Shown here: positions 8,800 through 18,424 of the stretch, in pieces
How positions within the stretch are numbered: the first letter of the stretch is position 1
How the letters are laid out: every line of letters starts with the position of its first letter
DNA from: Nocardia vulneris
Lineage (GTDB): Bacteria; Actinomycetota; Actinomycetes; Mycobacteriales; Mycobacteriaceae
Direction: 5' to 3'
Length of the DNA: 64,000 nt
Assembly: GCF_001613425.1 (NCBI RefSeq)
Contig: NZ_BDCI01000008.1
Coordinates: forward strand, 186,001-250,000
Notes under the pieces: model-generated
Told to the model about the DNA's origin: nothing
The model's input: only the letters and a program-made list of their open reading frames with translations
The model's database searches: none
Position numbers and translations under genes: made by a program

Positions 8800-10728
8800 A
8801 TGATCGACGAGACTTTCGACGACTATTTGGATGACCAGGGCAATATCAAGATCCGCGGTGACAAGACCCTCATCGACTTCGTCGACAAACACAGTGCGGA
8901 GAACGGCGACGACCTCGCTTACCGCTATATCGACTATTCGCGGGAACGCGACGGTGAGTACCACGAGCTGACCTGGCGGCAGTTCGGCGTCCGATTGCGT
9001 GCCGTCGCGGCACGCTTGCAGCAGGTGACCGAGCCGGGCGACCGGGTGGCGATTCTGGCGCCGCAGGGACTCGACTATGTCGTGTCCATCTTCGCGGCCG
9101 TCTACGCGGGGAATATCGCGGTGCCGCTGTTCGATCCGGAGGAGCAGGGGCATACCGATCGGCTCACCGCGGTGCTCGGCGACTGCACGCCGGCGGCGAT
9201 TCTCACGGTGGGCTCCGCGGCCGGGGGCGTGCGGAACTTCTTCCGACACCTGCCCGCGCCGCAGCGGCCGCGAATCATTGCGGTGGAAGCGATTCCGGAC
9301 AGCGTCGGCGCGACCTGGGTGCGCCCGGATATCAATATCGACAGCGTGGCCTATCTGCAATACACCTCCGGTTCCACCAGAACGCCTGCGGGCGTGGAGA
9401 TCACGCACCGCGCGGTGGGCACCAACCTGCTGCAGATGATCGACGCCATCGGCGTCACCGAGAATTCCCGCGGCGTCACCTGGCTGCCGCTGTTCCACGA
9501 TATGGGCCTGCTCTGCGTGATCCTGCCGACGGTGGGCGGCGGATTCATCACCATCATGTCGCCGAGCGCGTTCGTCCGGCGGCCGTACCGCTGGATCAAA
9601 GAATTGGCCGCCGCCTCGGATGGCGCCGGAACCTTCGCCGCCGCACCGAATTTCGCGTTCGAACACGCGGCGGCCCGCGGCAAGCCGAAGCCGGGCGAGG
9701 AACTCGACCTGTCGAACGTGATCGGCCTGATCAACGGCAGCGAGCCGGTCTCGGTGTCGTCGATGAAGAAATTCAACGAGGCGTTCGCCCCGTACGGGCT
9801 GCCGAAGACGACGATCAAACCCTGCTACGGCATGGCGGAAGCGACGCTGTTCGTCTCGGCGACCAAGGCCGAGGACGAGGCGCGGGTCGTGTACGTCGAT
9901 CGCGCGCAACTGAATTCGGGCCGGATGGTCGAGGTCGAGGAGGGCGCGGAGAACTCGATCGCGCAGGTCTCCTGCGGTTATGTCGCGCTGTCGCAGTGGG
10001 CCACGATCGTCGATCCGAGCACCGGGGTCGAGCGGGGCGACGGCGAGGTCGGCGAGATCTGGCTGCACGGCGAGAACATGGGCATCGGTTACTGGGGGCG
10101 TCCGGAGGAGACGGCCGCCACCTTCCGCGCCAAGCTGACCGCCCGGCTGCCCGAGGGCAGCCACGCGACCGGTACCGCCGAGGACGCGAACTGGATGCGC
10201 ACCGGCGACTACGGCGCCTACCTCGACGGCGAGCTCTACATCACCGGCCGGGTCAAGGACCTGGTGATCGTCGACGGCCGCAACCACTACCCGCAGGATC
10301 TGGAGTTCTCCGCGCAGGAGTCCAGTACCGCGCTGCGGCCGGGTTTCGTGGCCGCGTTCTCGGTGCCGGCCAACGAACTGCCCGCGCTGGTCTTCGACAA
10401 GAACAGCCACTCCGGGCTCCGGTTCGACGCCGACGACACCTCCGAGCAGCTGGTCATCGTCGCCGAACGCAATACGGGCGCGGGCAAACTCGAGACCCAG
10501 CCGGTCGCCGATGTGGTGCGCGCGGCCGTCTCGCAGCGGCACGGCGTCACGGTGCGCGACGTGCTGCTCGTGCCCGCGGGCTCCATCCCGCGCACGTCGA
10601 GCGGCAAGATCGCGCGGCGCGCCTGCCGCGCCGCGTATCTGGACGGCACCTTGCGCGGCGGATACCAGCAGCAGGCGTTCCCGGACGCACCGCAGGAGCG
10701 CGAGGCCGAAAGCGCGGGCGTCCGCTAA
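8800..10728 (+). CDS. Long-chain fatty-acyl-AMP ligase, FadD32-like
   Basis: The 642-residue ANL-superfamily enzyme has the P-loop [11 protein letters not shown], the motif [16 protein letters not shown] and [20 protein letters not shown]. Many stretches match mycobacterial FadD32 ([48 protein letters not shown]). FAAL enzymes activate fatty acids as acyl-AMP and load them onto a polyketide-synthase carrier domain; FadD32 serves Pks13 in mycolate condensation. The ATG at 8800 follows AAGGATAAGG; an in-frame ATG at 8746 is less likely. No pks13 or accD4 lies next to it, so it may be a second FAAL with another partner. Confidence 0.9.
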   Translation: MIDETFDDYLDDQGNIKIRGDKTLIDFVDKHSAENGDDLAYRYIDYSRERDGEYHELTWRQFGVRLRAVAARLQQVTEPGDRVAILAPQGLDYVVSIFAAVYAGNIAVPLFDPEEQGHTDRLTAVLGDCTPAAILTVGSAAGGVRNFFRHLPAPQRPRIIAVEAIPDSVGATWVRPDINIDSVAYLQYTSGSTRTPAGVEITHRAVGTNLLQMIDAIGVTENSRGVTWLPLFHDMGLLCVILPTVGGGFITIMSPSAFVRRPYRWIKELAAASDGAGTFAAAPNFAFEHAAARGKPKPGEELDLSNVIGLINGSEPVSVSSMKKFNEAFAPYGLPKTTIKPCYGMAEATLFVSATKAEDEARVVYVDRAQLNSGRMVEVEEGAENSIAQVSCGYVALSQWATIVDPSTGVERGDGEVGEIWLHGENMGIGYWGRPEETAATFRAKLTARLPEGSHATGTAEDANWMRTGDYGAYLDGELYITGRVKDLVIVDGRNHYPQDLEFSAQESSTALRPGFVAAFSVPANELPALVFDKNSHSGLRFDADDTSEQLVIVAERNTGAGKLETQPVADVVRAAVSQRHGVTVRDVLLVPAGSIPRTSSGKIARRACRAAYLDGTLRGGYQQQAFPDAPQEREAESAGVR

Positions 10729-10747
10729 CCCGCTGCGCGACACCCCG

Positions 10748-10796
10748 ACCGGCCGGGCCGCTGTCCATCACGGACAGCGGCCCGGCCGGTTTTCTT
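10748..10796 (+). terminator. Rho-independent terminator after the FadD32-like gene
   Basis: A perfect 19-bp GC-rich stem (10748-10766 with 10772-10790) closes a 5-nt loop and is followed by TTTCTT. It is the most classical intrinsic terminator in the window and separates the kas-fadD unit from the ABC operon. Confidence 0.95.
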
Positions 10797-11020
10797 GACC
10801 TCGAGGTTACTTCGGGTTGTTGACTGGGTTCATGACGGCGACAAGGTGTGCGGCGGGGGTGATATCCAGCACGAAGGCCGATGTGCGGGGATCGGCCGGC
10901 GCGGAAAATCGGTTGGCTGATGTGGATGTTGATGCCACCCTGGATTGTCGGACCCCGATGCCATCATCAGCGGGCGTCCCGTCTCTTTCCATCGCCAGCC
11001 ACAGACCTCTAGGGGGAGCT

Positions 11021-12910
11021 ATGTCAGTCGCACTGGACGTCGCGACAGCCGATCCGGAGGCCGACAGACCGCAGCGGCCCGCCGCATCGGCGCCGGGCCG
11101 CCTGGATTCGCTGCGGCGGTTCTGGCCGTATGTGCGCCCGCACCGGCGTGCGCTGCTCGGCGCGACCGTGCTCGCGATCCTCTCGTCGCTGACCGCGATC
11201 GCCATTCCCCTGGTGATCGCGCGGATCGTCGACGGCCCGATCGCCAGGAAGGATTTCGGCGGGGCGCTGTGGCCCGCGCTGCTCGTGCTCGTGCTCGGCC
11301 TGCTGGACGCCGCGGGGGTGTGGGGGCGGCGCTGGCTGGTCGCGAAGCCGGCCACCGAGTTCGAGATCACCATGCGCGCCAAGATCTTCCGCAAGCTGCA
11401 GACGCTGGCGATCGGACGGCACGACGCGTGGGAGTCGGGTCAGCTGCTGTCCCGCGCGGTCGACGATATGGCCACCATGCGCCGCTTCGTCGCGTTCGCC
11501 GGTCCGTTCCTGATCCTGCACATGGTGCTGATCCCGGTCGGCCTGCTCGCCCTGCTGTGGCTGAACTGGCAGATCGGCCTGCTGTTCTTGATCATCTCGA
11601 TCCCGTTGACCTACATCGCCGTTCGGTTCGAGCGGGAGTACGCCAAGGCGTCGCGCCGCTCGCAGGACCAGGCGGGCGACCTGGCGACCACCGCCGAGGA
11701 ATCGGCGCAGGGCGTGCGGGTGCTCAAGGCGTTCGGCCGCGGTGTGTTCTTCGGCGGCCGGTTCCGCGCGCAGTCGCGCGAGTTGCAGCAGACCGAGCTG
11801 TACAAGGTCCGGCTGGACGCCCGGTTGTGGTCGGCCATGACCGGCATGCCGCAGCTGGCCATCGTGTTCGCGCTCGGTTTCGGCGCCTGGTCGGTGGTGC
11901 AGGGCACGATGACGCTCGGCACCCTGGTCGCGGGCATCACACTGGCGAATTTCCTGCAGTGGCCGATCATCTGGACCGGCTTCCTGCTCGCCGAGTGGAA
12001 CGACGCGCGCACCGCGGGTGACCGCTACTGGGAGATCATCGATACCCCGGTGGACATCACCGACCCGGCCGATCCGGTCGAGCTGCCCGCGCAGATCGTC
12101 GGCGAACTGCGTTTGGACGGCGTGAAATTCAGCTTCCCCGACGCAGAAGCAGAAGTGCTGCAAGATGTTTCGCTCAGAATTCGGCCGGGTGAGACGGTCG
12201 CGCTGGTCGGCGCGACCGGCAGCGGCAAGACCGCGCTGCTCAACCTGATCCCACGGCTCTACGACGTCACCGGCGGCGCGATCACCATCGACGGCATCGA
12301 CATCGCGGACATGCGGTTGGCCGACCTGCGGTCGCTGGTCTCGGTGGCCTTCGAGGAGCCGGTGCTGTTCTCTGCGAGCGTGCGCGAGAACGTCGCGCTG
12401 GGCGACCCGTCGGCCACCGACGCCGATGTGCATCGCGCGCTCGACGTCGCCCAGGCAAGCGAGTTCGTGGACGAACTGCCCTGGGGCCTGGACACCAGGA
12501 TCGGCGAGCAGGGCCTGAGCCTGTCCGGCGGCCAGCGCCAGCGGCTCGCGCTGGCCCGCGCCGTGCTGAGCGGAGCGGGTGCGCTCGCGGGCGGAGGCAA
12601 AGCTGATGCTGCGCACAGCGAGACGGCAGGAGGCGACGGGGTGGGTGAACACCGCCGCAGCCGGATCATGGTGCTCGACGACCCGCTGTCCGCGCTGGAC
12701 GTGGAGACCGAGGAACGCGTGCAGGAGCGGCTGCGCACGGTGCTGGCCGGCGCGACCACCCTGCTCGTCGCCCATCGCCCGTCGACGGCGGCGCTGGCCG
12801 ACCGGGTCGCGGTGCTCGCCGAGGGCCGGATCGTCGCCGAGGGCACCCACGACCAACTGCTGCGCAGCAGCAGCCGTTATCGCGAACTGATGGGAGGTGA
12901 GCAGCAATGA
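11021..12910 (+). CDS. Heterodimeric ABC exporter subunit, degenerate-site half
   Basis: The 629-residue protein has an N-terminal six-helix exporter domain (about 30-340) and a C-terminal ATPase. Walker A is GATGSGKT (near 397-404), the signature LSGGQRQ (near 503) and Walker B IMVLDDPLSALD. The catalytic Glu after Walker B is Asp, and the Q-loop reads AFEEP with no Gln, both signs of the non-hydrolysing site of a heterodimer. About 30 Gly/Ala-rich residues are inserted between signature helix and Walker B (about 515-545), where the family has roughly five. The ATG follows AGGGGGA. It overlaps the next gene by 4 nt. The substrate is unknown. Confidence 0.9.
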   Translation: MSVALDVATADPEADRPQRPAASAPGRLDSLRRFWPYVRPHRRALLGATVLAILSSLTAIAIPLVIARIVDGPIARKDFGGALWPALLVLVLGLLDAAGVWGRRWLVAKPATEFEITMRAKIFRKLQTLAIGRHDAWESGQLLSRAVDDMATMRRFVAFAGPFLILHMVLIPVGLLALLWLNWQIGLLFLIISIPLTYIAVRFEREYAKASRRSQDQAGDLATTAEESAQGVRVLKAFGRGVFFGGRFRAQSRELQQTELYKVRLDARLWSAMTGMPQLAIVFALGFGAWSVVQGTMTLGTLVAGITLANFLQWPIIWTGFLLAEWNDARTAGDRYWEIIDTPVDITDPADPVELPAQIVGELRLDGVKFSFPDAEAEVLQDVSLRIRPGETVALVGATGSGKTALLNLIPRLYDVTGGAITIDGIDIADMRLADLRSLVSVAFEEPVLFSASVRENVALGDPSATDADVHRALDVAQASEFVDELPWGLDTRIGEQGLSLSGGQRQRLALARAVLSGAGALAGGGKADAAHSETAGGDGVGEHRRSRIMVLDDPLSALDVETEERVQERLRTVLAGATTLLVAHRPSTAALADRVAVLAEGRIVAEGTHDQLLRSSSRYRELMGGEQQ

Positions 12911-14787
12911 GTACAGAAACCGTCACGTCGAAAGACGTGGTACCGGAGCCGGATTCGTCCGTGACCCCGCCCGCGCGGGACGAGGCCGCCGACTGGCGCG
13001 GCATCGCGAGCGAGGACAAGGAGGTCACCCAGGCCGGAAACCTGGTGCTGGCCGGTCGATCCCGGCGGCTGCTGCTCGACCTGATCCGGCCGTACCGCAA
13101 GCTGGCGGCGCTGGCGCTGGTGCTCATCGTGGTGGACAACGCCGCGATGGTTTCGGCGCCGCTGTTCGTCGCGCACGGCCTCGACACCGGCATCAGCGAA
13201 GGGCGCAAAGGCAATTGGACCCCGCTGGCCTGGACGGTCGGCGGGTATCTCGGCGCGGTCCTGCTCGGGGTCGCGACCACGTTCCTGTTCCTGCGCGTGT
13301 CCGGCCGGCTGAGCCAGAGCGTGCTGTTCGACCTGCGGGTGCGCTCGTTCACGCATATGCAGCGGCTCAGCGTCGCCTTCCACGAGAAGTACACCTCCGG
13401 CAAGGTGGTCGCGCGGCTCACCGGTGACATCGAGACGCTGCAGGAGCTGCTGGAGAGCGCGCTGAATCAGGCGCTCAGCGCGATCCTTTCGGTGCTCACC
13501 ATCGCGGTGCTGCTGATCTACCTGAACCTGACGCTGGCCGCGATCGTGCTGATCGGCTTCGTGCCGCTGGTGCTCGTCACCCGCTGGGCCCAGCGCAGGC
13601 AGCGCGCCGGATACCGCCGGACCCGCGGCGCCATCGCGAAGGTGGTGGTGCAGTTCGTCGAGTCGATGGGCGGCATGCGCGCGGTGCAGACGTTCCGGCG
13701 TGAGCAGCGCAACGAGTCGGTGCTGGCGCACGAGGACGCCGAATTCCAGCGGGCGACCACGGCCGCGATGCGCGGCATGGGCGATTACGCGGGACTTACC
13801 CGGGTGATCGGCAACATCACCCGGGTGATCATCATCGTGGTGGGCGCCTGGTTGGTGATCGAGGGCAACCTCGCGCTCGGCGTGCTCGCGGCATACCTGT
13901 TGTACCTCAACGAGTTCTACGGTCCGCTCGACGAACTCGCGCAGGTGTTCAACTCGTACCAGTCCGCCGCGGCGGCGCTGGAGAAGATCTCCGGCGTGCT
14001 GGAGGAAGAACCTTCGGTGCGCGAACCCGCCGAGCCGGTGTCGCTGACCAAGGGCACCGGCGCGGTCCGGATGGATCGGGTGTCGTTCGGCTACGGCGAG
14101 CGCGAGGTGCTGCCGGAGTTCAGTCTCGATATCCCCGCGGGACAGGTCGTCGCCCTGGTCGGTGCGACCGGCGCGGGCAAGTCGACCCTGGCCAAGCTGC
14201 TGACCCGGTTCTACGACCCGTCCAGCGGCACGGTCACCCTCGACGGGATCGATCTGCGCCGGATCACCGACACCGACCTGCGCCGCAATGTCGTGATGGT
14301 CACCCAGGAGTCCTACCTGTTCTCCGGTTCGGTGGCCGACAACATCCGGCTCGGCCGGCCCGACGCGTCCGACGCGGAGGTGTTCGCGGCGGCCCGCGCG
14401 GTCGGTCTGTACGAGTTCGTGCAGGCGCTGCCGGAGGGCTTCGACACCGATGTGCGCAAGCGGGGTGGCCGGTTGTCCGCGGGTCAGCGGCAGTTGGTCG
14501 CCTTCGCCCGGGTGTTCCTCGCCGACCCGGCGGTGATCGTGCTGGACGAAGCCACGTCCAGCCTCGACATCCCGGGCGAGCGGCTGGTGCAGCGGGCACT
14601 GGAGACGGTGCTGCGCGACCGCACCGCGATCATCATCGCGCACCGGTTGTCCACGGTGGCCATCGCCGACCGGGTGCTGGTGCTGGAATCGGGCCGTGTC
14701 GCCGAGGACGGCACCCCCGGTGAGCTGATCGCGGGCACCGGCAAGTTCGCCAGCCTGCACGCGGCGTGGCGCGAGTCGTTGGTGTGA
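12907..14787 (+). CDS. Heterodimeric ABC exporter subunit, catalytic half
   Basis: The 626-residue exporter half has a six-helix domain and an ATPase with Walker A GATGAGKST, signature LSAGQRQ, a Walker B with catalytic Glu (VIVLDEATSSLD) and switch His (AHRLSTV). The non-canonical LSAGQ would face the degenerate Walker site of the upstream subunit, while that subunit's intact LSGGQ would face this protein's active site. The ATG is inside the ATGA overlap with the first subunit, giving matched translation. Family members export lipids, peptides or drugs. Confidence 0.92.
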   Translation: MSTETVTSKDVVPEPDSSVTPPARDEAADWRGIASEDKEVTQAGNLVLAGRSRRLLLDLIRPYRKLAALALVLIVVDNAAMVSAPLFVAHGLDTGISEGRKGNWTPLAWTVGGYLGAVLLGVATTFLFLRVSGRLSQSVLFDLRVRSFTHMQRLSVAFHEKYTSGKVVARLTGDIETLQELLESALNQALSAILSVLTIAVLLIYLNLTLAAIVLIGFVPLVLVTRWAQRRQRAGYRRTRGAIAKVVVQFVESMGGMRAVQTFRREQRNESVLAHEDAEFQRATTAAMRGMGDYAGLTRVIGNITRVIIIVVGAWLVIEGNLALGVLAAYLLYLNEFYGPLDELAQVFNSYQSAAAALEKISGVLEEEPSVREPAEPVSLTKGTGAVRMDRVSFGYGEREVLPEFSLDIPAGQVVALVGATGAGKSTLAKLLTRFYDPSSGTVTLDGIDLRRITDTDLRRNVVMVTQESYLFSGSVADNIRLGRPDASDAEVFAAARAVGLYEFVQALPEGFDTDVRKRGGRLSAGQRQLVAFARVFLADPAVIVLDEATSSLDIPGERLVQRALETVLRDRTAIIIAHRLSTVAIADRVLVLESGRVAEDGTPGELIAGTGKFASLHAAWRESLV

Positions 14788-14839
14788 TGCGGGCCCGGTG
14801 TGGTGCGGGCAACGGCCTGGCGTCGCTTACGGTAGAGAT

Positions 14840-15457
14840 GTGACGATCCCAGCCTCCGAGAGCCAAGCCACCGGCAACGAGACGCCACCGGCCTCCCGCT
14901 GGCCGGCGATTCTCACCTGGCGCGCGCACAACGCGTCCCGGATGGAATCGGTGCGCGTGACCCTCAACGGCAACCGCATCCGCGCCGCCGGTCGCATGAT
15001 CGGCGGCGCGTGCGACGACCACCCGGCCTTCAGCGCGTCCTACGACCTGGTGACCGACGAGAGTGGCGCCACCAAACGCCTCTCGCTGCGCACCACCACG
15101 GCCGCGGGCGAACGGCACGCGTCCATCGCCCGGGACGAGGAGAACTACTGGCTGGTGGACGCGGGCGGCAGCCACGTCCGCTCCACCTTCGCGGGCGCGC
15201 TCGACGTGGACGTGGTGCTCAGCCCGTTCTTCAACACGCTGCCGATCCGGCGCTTCGACCTGCAGCACGCGGTGCATGATGTGCAGGTGCCGGTGGTCTA
15301 TGTGCGGCTGCCGGACCTGCTCGTCCAGGAAGCCAGCCTGACCTACAGCGCGGCGGCCGACGGCATCAGCGTGCTGTCGCCGGTGTCCAGCGCGACCGTC
15401 ACCGTCGATGCCGACGGTTTCCTGCTCGACTACCCGGGCCTGGCCGAACGCATCTGA
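14840..15457 (+). CDS. Putative glycolipid-binding domain protein
   Basis: The 205-residue protein has the family's opening block (ILTWRAHNASRMESVRV) and the central and C-terminal blocks (GALDVDVVLSPFFNTLPIRR, VPVVYVRLPDL). The family forms a beta-rich fold thought to bind glycolipid; no enzymatic role is known. No signal peptide is seen, so it is probably cytoplasmic. The GTG at 14840 is chosen because the conserved block starts soon after; the ribosome site is weak. Confidence 0.82.
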   Translation: MTIPASESQATGNETPPASRWPAILTWRAHNASRMESVRVTLNGNRIRAAGRMIGGACDDHPAFSASYDLVTDESGATKRLSLRTTTAAGERHASIARDEENYWLVDAGGSHVRSTFAGALDVDVVLSPFFNTLPIRRFDLQHAVHDVQVPVVYVRLPDLLVQEASLTYSAAADGISVLSPVSSATVTVDADGFLLDYPGLAERI

Positions 15458-15499
15458 TAATCCGGAGTCCGGCAATTCGCTGCTCTCCAGGACACGGCA

Positions 15500-16450
15500 C
15501 TAGTTCAGTCGGGTGATGACGCCGCCGCGTTGTCCGGCGTCGCGCAACTTCGCCAGCCAATTGTGGTCGCCGGGGTGGATATCGGTGATTTCCCAGCGTT
15601 GCGCGGTTTCGTAGCGTTGCCTGGCGTCGTGTCCCGCCTCGACCAGCTCGGCCAGGGAATTGTCGGCGCGCAGCGAGTCGCGGGCCGCGCCGAGCAGTGT
15701 GAGCGTTTCGTCGAGCACGTCGAGCAGGGCGCCGGAATTCGGTTCACAAATGGCGCGCACCAGATCGGGTGCGGTGCCCGCGACCCGGGTGCCGTCGCGG
15801 AAAGAACCGGCCGCCAACCCCAGTGCGAGATCGCCGCCCGCCGCGCCGGCCACCGCCAGCGCCTCGGCCAGCACATGCGGCAGATGCGAGATCCTGGCCA
15901 CCGCGCGGTCGTGCTCGTCGGCGACCACCGGGACGACCACCGCACCGCAGTCCAGGGCCAGCCGGGTCACCGTGGTCCACGGTTCGGCGCGGGTGCCCTC
16001 GTCCACGCCGACCGCCCAGACGGCGTCCCGGAAGAGCTCGGGATCGGTAGCGGCCCAGCCGGATTCGGCCGTGCCCGCCATCGGATGACCGCCGACGTAG
16101 CGGGCCGCCAGTCCTTCCTTGCGCACCGCCGCCGCGACCGGGGCTTTGACGCTCACCACGTCGGTCAGCGCACAGTGCGGCGCGAACGTCGCGACGGCTG
16201 AGAGCAGCCGGCCGACCGCGGGCATCGGCACCGCGAGAACCAGCAGCGCGTCGGCCGCAGCGGCCCTGGTGAGGACGGTGGGCAGATCTTCGGTGACATC
16301 GAATCCGTCCGCCCGCGCCGCGCCCGCGCCGGTCGCCGAACGGTTGAAACCCCAAGCGTCATAGCCGGCCGCGACCGCGGCACGCAGCAGAGAACCGCCG
16401 ATCAAACCGGTTCCGAGGACACAAACGGAGGCTTTCGGGGCAGCAGTCAC
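15500..16450 (-). CDS. tyrA: Prephenate dehydrogenase
   Basis: The 316-residue protein begins with the NAD-binding motif GTGLIGGSLLRA (about 14-25). It carries VSVKAPV, the GGHPMAGTAESGW block with the catalytic His, and HLPHVLAEAL. The enzyme oxidatively decarboxylates prephenate to 4-hydroxyphenylpyruvate in tyrosine synthesis. The GTG at 16448-16450 leaves 58 bp to the divergent gene; a longer open frame upstream has no better start. No ACT domain is seen. Confidence 0.92.
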   Translation of the reverse strand: MTAAPKASVCVLGTGLIGGSLLRAAVAAGYDAWGFNRSATGAGAARADGFDVTEDLPTVLTRAAAADALLVLAVPMPAVGRLLSAVATFAPHCALTDVVSVKAPVAAAVRKEGLAARYVGGHPMAGTAESGWAATDPELFRDAVWAVGVDEGTRAEPWTTVTRLALDCGAVVVPVVADEHDRAVARISHLPHVLAEALAVAGAAGGDLALGLAAGSFRDGTRVAGTAPDLVRAICEPNSGALLDVLDETLTLLGAARDSLRADNSLAELVEAGHDARQRYETAQRWEITDIHPGDHNWLAKLRDAGQRGGVITRLN

Positions 16451-16508
16451 CCCAACAGATTCGCATACGACTTCAACATTTCCGCTCGAGCAGACTACCG
16501 TTGCGGCC

Positions 16509-17048
16509 ATGGCAGCACAGCGCTCGGGCACGAATAGGGCGACGTCGGACGATTACGACGACGTAGAAGGGTTCGCAGTGGCGGTTGTCCGCGAAGACGG
16601 CAAATGGCGGTGCAGCCCGCTGAGCCAGGCGGCACTCACCGATTTGTCCGCAGCGGAAAACGAACTGAAGGCTTTGCGCAGCTCGGGTGCGGTATTCGGC
16701 CTGCTCGACATCGACGACGAGTTCTTCATCGTGGTTCGCCCCGCGCCGAGTGGCACCAGGATGCTGGTATCGGACGCGACGGCCGCCATTGATTACGACA
16801 TCGCCGCCGACGTGCTCGAAGCCCTGAACGTGGAAATCCCCGACATCGATCCCGACGAGCTCGACGACATCGAGCCGTGGGAGGAGGGCGACCTCGGCGT
16901 GCTCGCCGATCTGGGTCTGCCCGAACCGGTGCTCAGCGTGATCCTCGCCGAAACCGACCTCTACCCGGACGAGCAGCTCGGCATGATCGCCCAACGGCTC
17001 GGCTTCGCCGACGAACTCTCGGCGGTGCTGGACAAGCTGCCGCGCTGA
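16509..17048 (+). CDS. tRNA adenosine deaminase-associated protein
   Basis: The 179-residue acidic protein lies 1 nt upstream of tadA, the arrangement that named this actinobacterial family. Visible family features are the FAVAVVREDGKW opening, the LLDIDDEFFIVVRP strand pair, and an Asp/Glu-rich middle (VEIPDIDPDELDDIEPWEEGD). Its biochemical function is unknown. The ATG start gives the full family length. Confidence 0.85.
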   Translation: MAAQRSGTNRATSDDYDDVEGFAVAVVREDGKWRCSPLSQAALTDLSAAENELKALRSSGAVFGLLDIDDEFFIVVRPAPSGTRMLVSDATAAIDYDIAADVLEALNVEIPDIDPDELDDIEPWEEGDLGVLADLGLPEPVLSVILAETDLYPDEQLGMIAQRLGFADELSAVLDKLPR

Positions 17049-17049
17049 C

Positions 17050-17517
17050 GTGGCCGCGGAACCCTTCCCTTCCGACACCGACATGGTGCGCGCCGCGATC
17101 GCCGCGGCCGCCGCCGCGGACCCCCGCGACGTCCCCGTCGGTGCCGTCGTATTCGATTCCGCCGGAAGGGAACTCGCCCGCGCAGCGAATGCCAGGGAGG
17201 CGCTCGGTGATCCCACCGCGCACGCCGAGGTCCTGGCGCTGCGTCGCGCGGCCGAGATCCACGGCGACGGCTGGCGTCTGGAAGGCGCCACCCTCGCCGT
17301 CACCCTCGAGCCCTGCACCATGTGCGCGGGGGCCCTGGTGCTGGCCCGGGTGTCCCGTCTCCTCTTCGGCGCATGGGAACCCAAGACCGGTGCCGTCGGC
17401 TCGCTCTGGGACGTGGTCCGTGACCAACGCCTCAACCACCGCCCGCAGGTCCGCGGCGGCATCCTCGAGTCCGACTGCACCACCCTCCTGACCACCTTCT
17501 TCCACACCCAACGCTGA
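17050..17517 (+). CDS. tadA: tRNA(Arg) adenosine-34 deaminase
   Basis: The 155-residue cytidine-deaminase-fold enzyme has the zinc and proton-transfer residues HAE (H58, E60) and PCTMC (C89, C92). It converts A34 to inosine in tRNA-Arg(ACG), allowing one tRNA to read several Arg codons. It starts at GTG one nucleotide after the partner's stop codon, so the two are almost certainly co-translated. A tRNA gene follows about 60 bp on. Confidence 0.95.
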   Translation: MAAEPFPSDTDMVRAAIAAAAAADPRDVPVGAVVFDSAGRELARAANAREALGDPTAHAEVLALRRAAEIHGDGWRLEGATLAVTLEPCTMCAGALVLARVSRLLFGAWEPKTGAVGSLWDVVRDQRLNHRPQVRGGILESDCTTLLTTFFHTQR

Positions 17518-17578
17518 CCCCCCACCCCCTCTCCCTGCGGATTTAACGATCAGCCCAGGGTCCGGTATGGTTGTCGGC

Positions 17579-17669
17579 GGTGGCGTGTCCGAGCGGCCTA
17601 AGGAGCACGCCTCGAAAGCGTGTGAGGGGTAACCCCCCTCCGAGGGTTCAAATCCCTCCGCCACCGCCA
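17579..17669 (+). tRNA. tRNA-Ser(CGA)
   Basis: The 91-nt gene includes an encoded CCA end. The acceptor GGTGGCG (17579-17585) pairs with CGCCACC, the anticodon stem CACGC/GCGTG encloses CTCGAAA with anticodon CGA, and a long variable arm typical of class II tRNAs is present. The T-stem GAGGG/CCCTC closes TTCAAAT. It reads UCG Ser codons. A terminator hairpin follows at once. Confidence 0.96.
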
Positions 17670-17707
17670 AAGCCCCGCCCTGTTCCGACAGGTGCGGGGC
17701 TTCTTGT
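17669..17707 (+). terminator. Terminator after tRNA-Ser
   Basis: AAGCCCCG near 17669 pairs with CGGGGCTT ending near 17702; the stem continues imperfectly toward the loop, and TTCTTGTTT follows. It can also stop transcripts from the antitoxin gene on the other strand. Confidence 0.8.
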
Positions 17708-17720
17708 TTCGACGGCCCGT

Positions 17721-18050
17721 TCAGGCCACGTGCTTGACGGTGACGATCTCCACCTCGAGGGCGTCTGAAACCCGCAGCAGAGTCTTCAAGGTGGGCACGA
17801 CGTCGCCGGACTCCAGCCGGGACACCGCGTGCTGCTTCAATCCAGCCCGCTCGGCGAGCTCCGATTGGGTCCAGCCGCGCGCCTCTCGAGCAGCCCGGAC
17901 CGCGTCACCGATCTCGGCAGCCAGTCGGAATGCTGCTGCTGCCGCCCGATATTCGGGAGTGGCTCGTTTGGCGGCGAGACTGGCCGTGAGCTCGCTTCGA
18001 GTCTTCTTCGCGGTGGTTTTGGTCTTGGTCTCTGTGGCTGTCACGATCAC
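17721..18050 (-). CDS. XRE-family antitoxin (HigA-like)
   Basis: The 109-residue protein has a helix-turn-helix near residues 57-95 (RGWTQSELAERAGLKQHAVSRLESG) and a basic N-terminal arm. It overlaps the upstream toxin gene by 4 nt (ATGA). The toxin-first order and the XRE fold point to a HigBA-type module in which this protein neutralises the toxin and represses the operon. It lies directly beyond tRNA-Ser. Confidence 0.85.
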   Translation of the reverse strand: MIVTATETKTKTTAKKTRSELTASLAAKRATPEYRAAAAAFRLAAEIGDAVRAAREARGWTQSELAERAGLKQHAVSRLESGDVVPTLKTLLRVSDALEVEIVTVKHVA

Positions 18051-18415
18051 TCCGTTTCGAACGTGGTGTGGAAGCTGAGGTCATGCTCGGTCTCGCAGAC
18101 TTTGCGTGCGTGCTTCGCCCTCATGACCTGTTGACTCTCCACCTGTTTGGTCTTGCGGAAGGCGGTGAGAAGGATCGCCAACGGCCCCGCTTTCGGCGGG
18201 AACCAGTACGTCATGCGGGTCGCCCGGTCACCGCTGAGCCGGAAGCGGAGTTCACGGACGCCGTCGCCGAGATAGCGGCAGTGAGGTTCGCTGAGCGTCG
18301 GGCCATGTTCTGCGAGGTACCCGGCAGCGGTATCAGCGCGGGCGAGGTCGAGAATCGACAGGGTATCGAGGAATTCGAGCACTTCGTCGTCAAGATAGAT
18401 CTCGAATAGCTCCAC
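18047..18415 (-). CDS. RelE/ParE-superfamily toxin (HigB/Gp49-like)
   Basis: The 122-residue protein shows the Gp49-like toxin pattern: VLEFLDTL, the Arg-rich beta-hairpin YLGDGVRELRFRLSGDRATRM, and the AILLTAFRKTKQ helix. Such toxins cut mRNA, usually on the ribosome. The start is GTG at 18413-18415 preceded by GAGGTA. An imperfect palindrome lies 10 bp upstream. It sits first in a two-gene operon with its antitoxin. Confidence 0.85.
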   Translation of the reverse strand: MELFEIYLDDEVLEFLDTLSILDLARADTAAGYLAEHGPTLSEPHCRYLGDGVRELRFRLSGDRATRMTYWFPPKAGPLAILLTAFRKTKQVESQQVMRAKHARKVCETEHDLSFHTTFETE

Positions 18416-18424
18416 TACCTCAGG

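Noticed and set aside
11024..12907. 627-codon frame antisense to the first ABC gene
   Set aside because: Mirror frame of a GC-rich gene; the sense frame has all ABC motifs.
17579..17669. Prophage or integrative element at tRNA-Ser
   Set aside because: No integrase, phage structural gene or duplicated tRNA end was found in the window.
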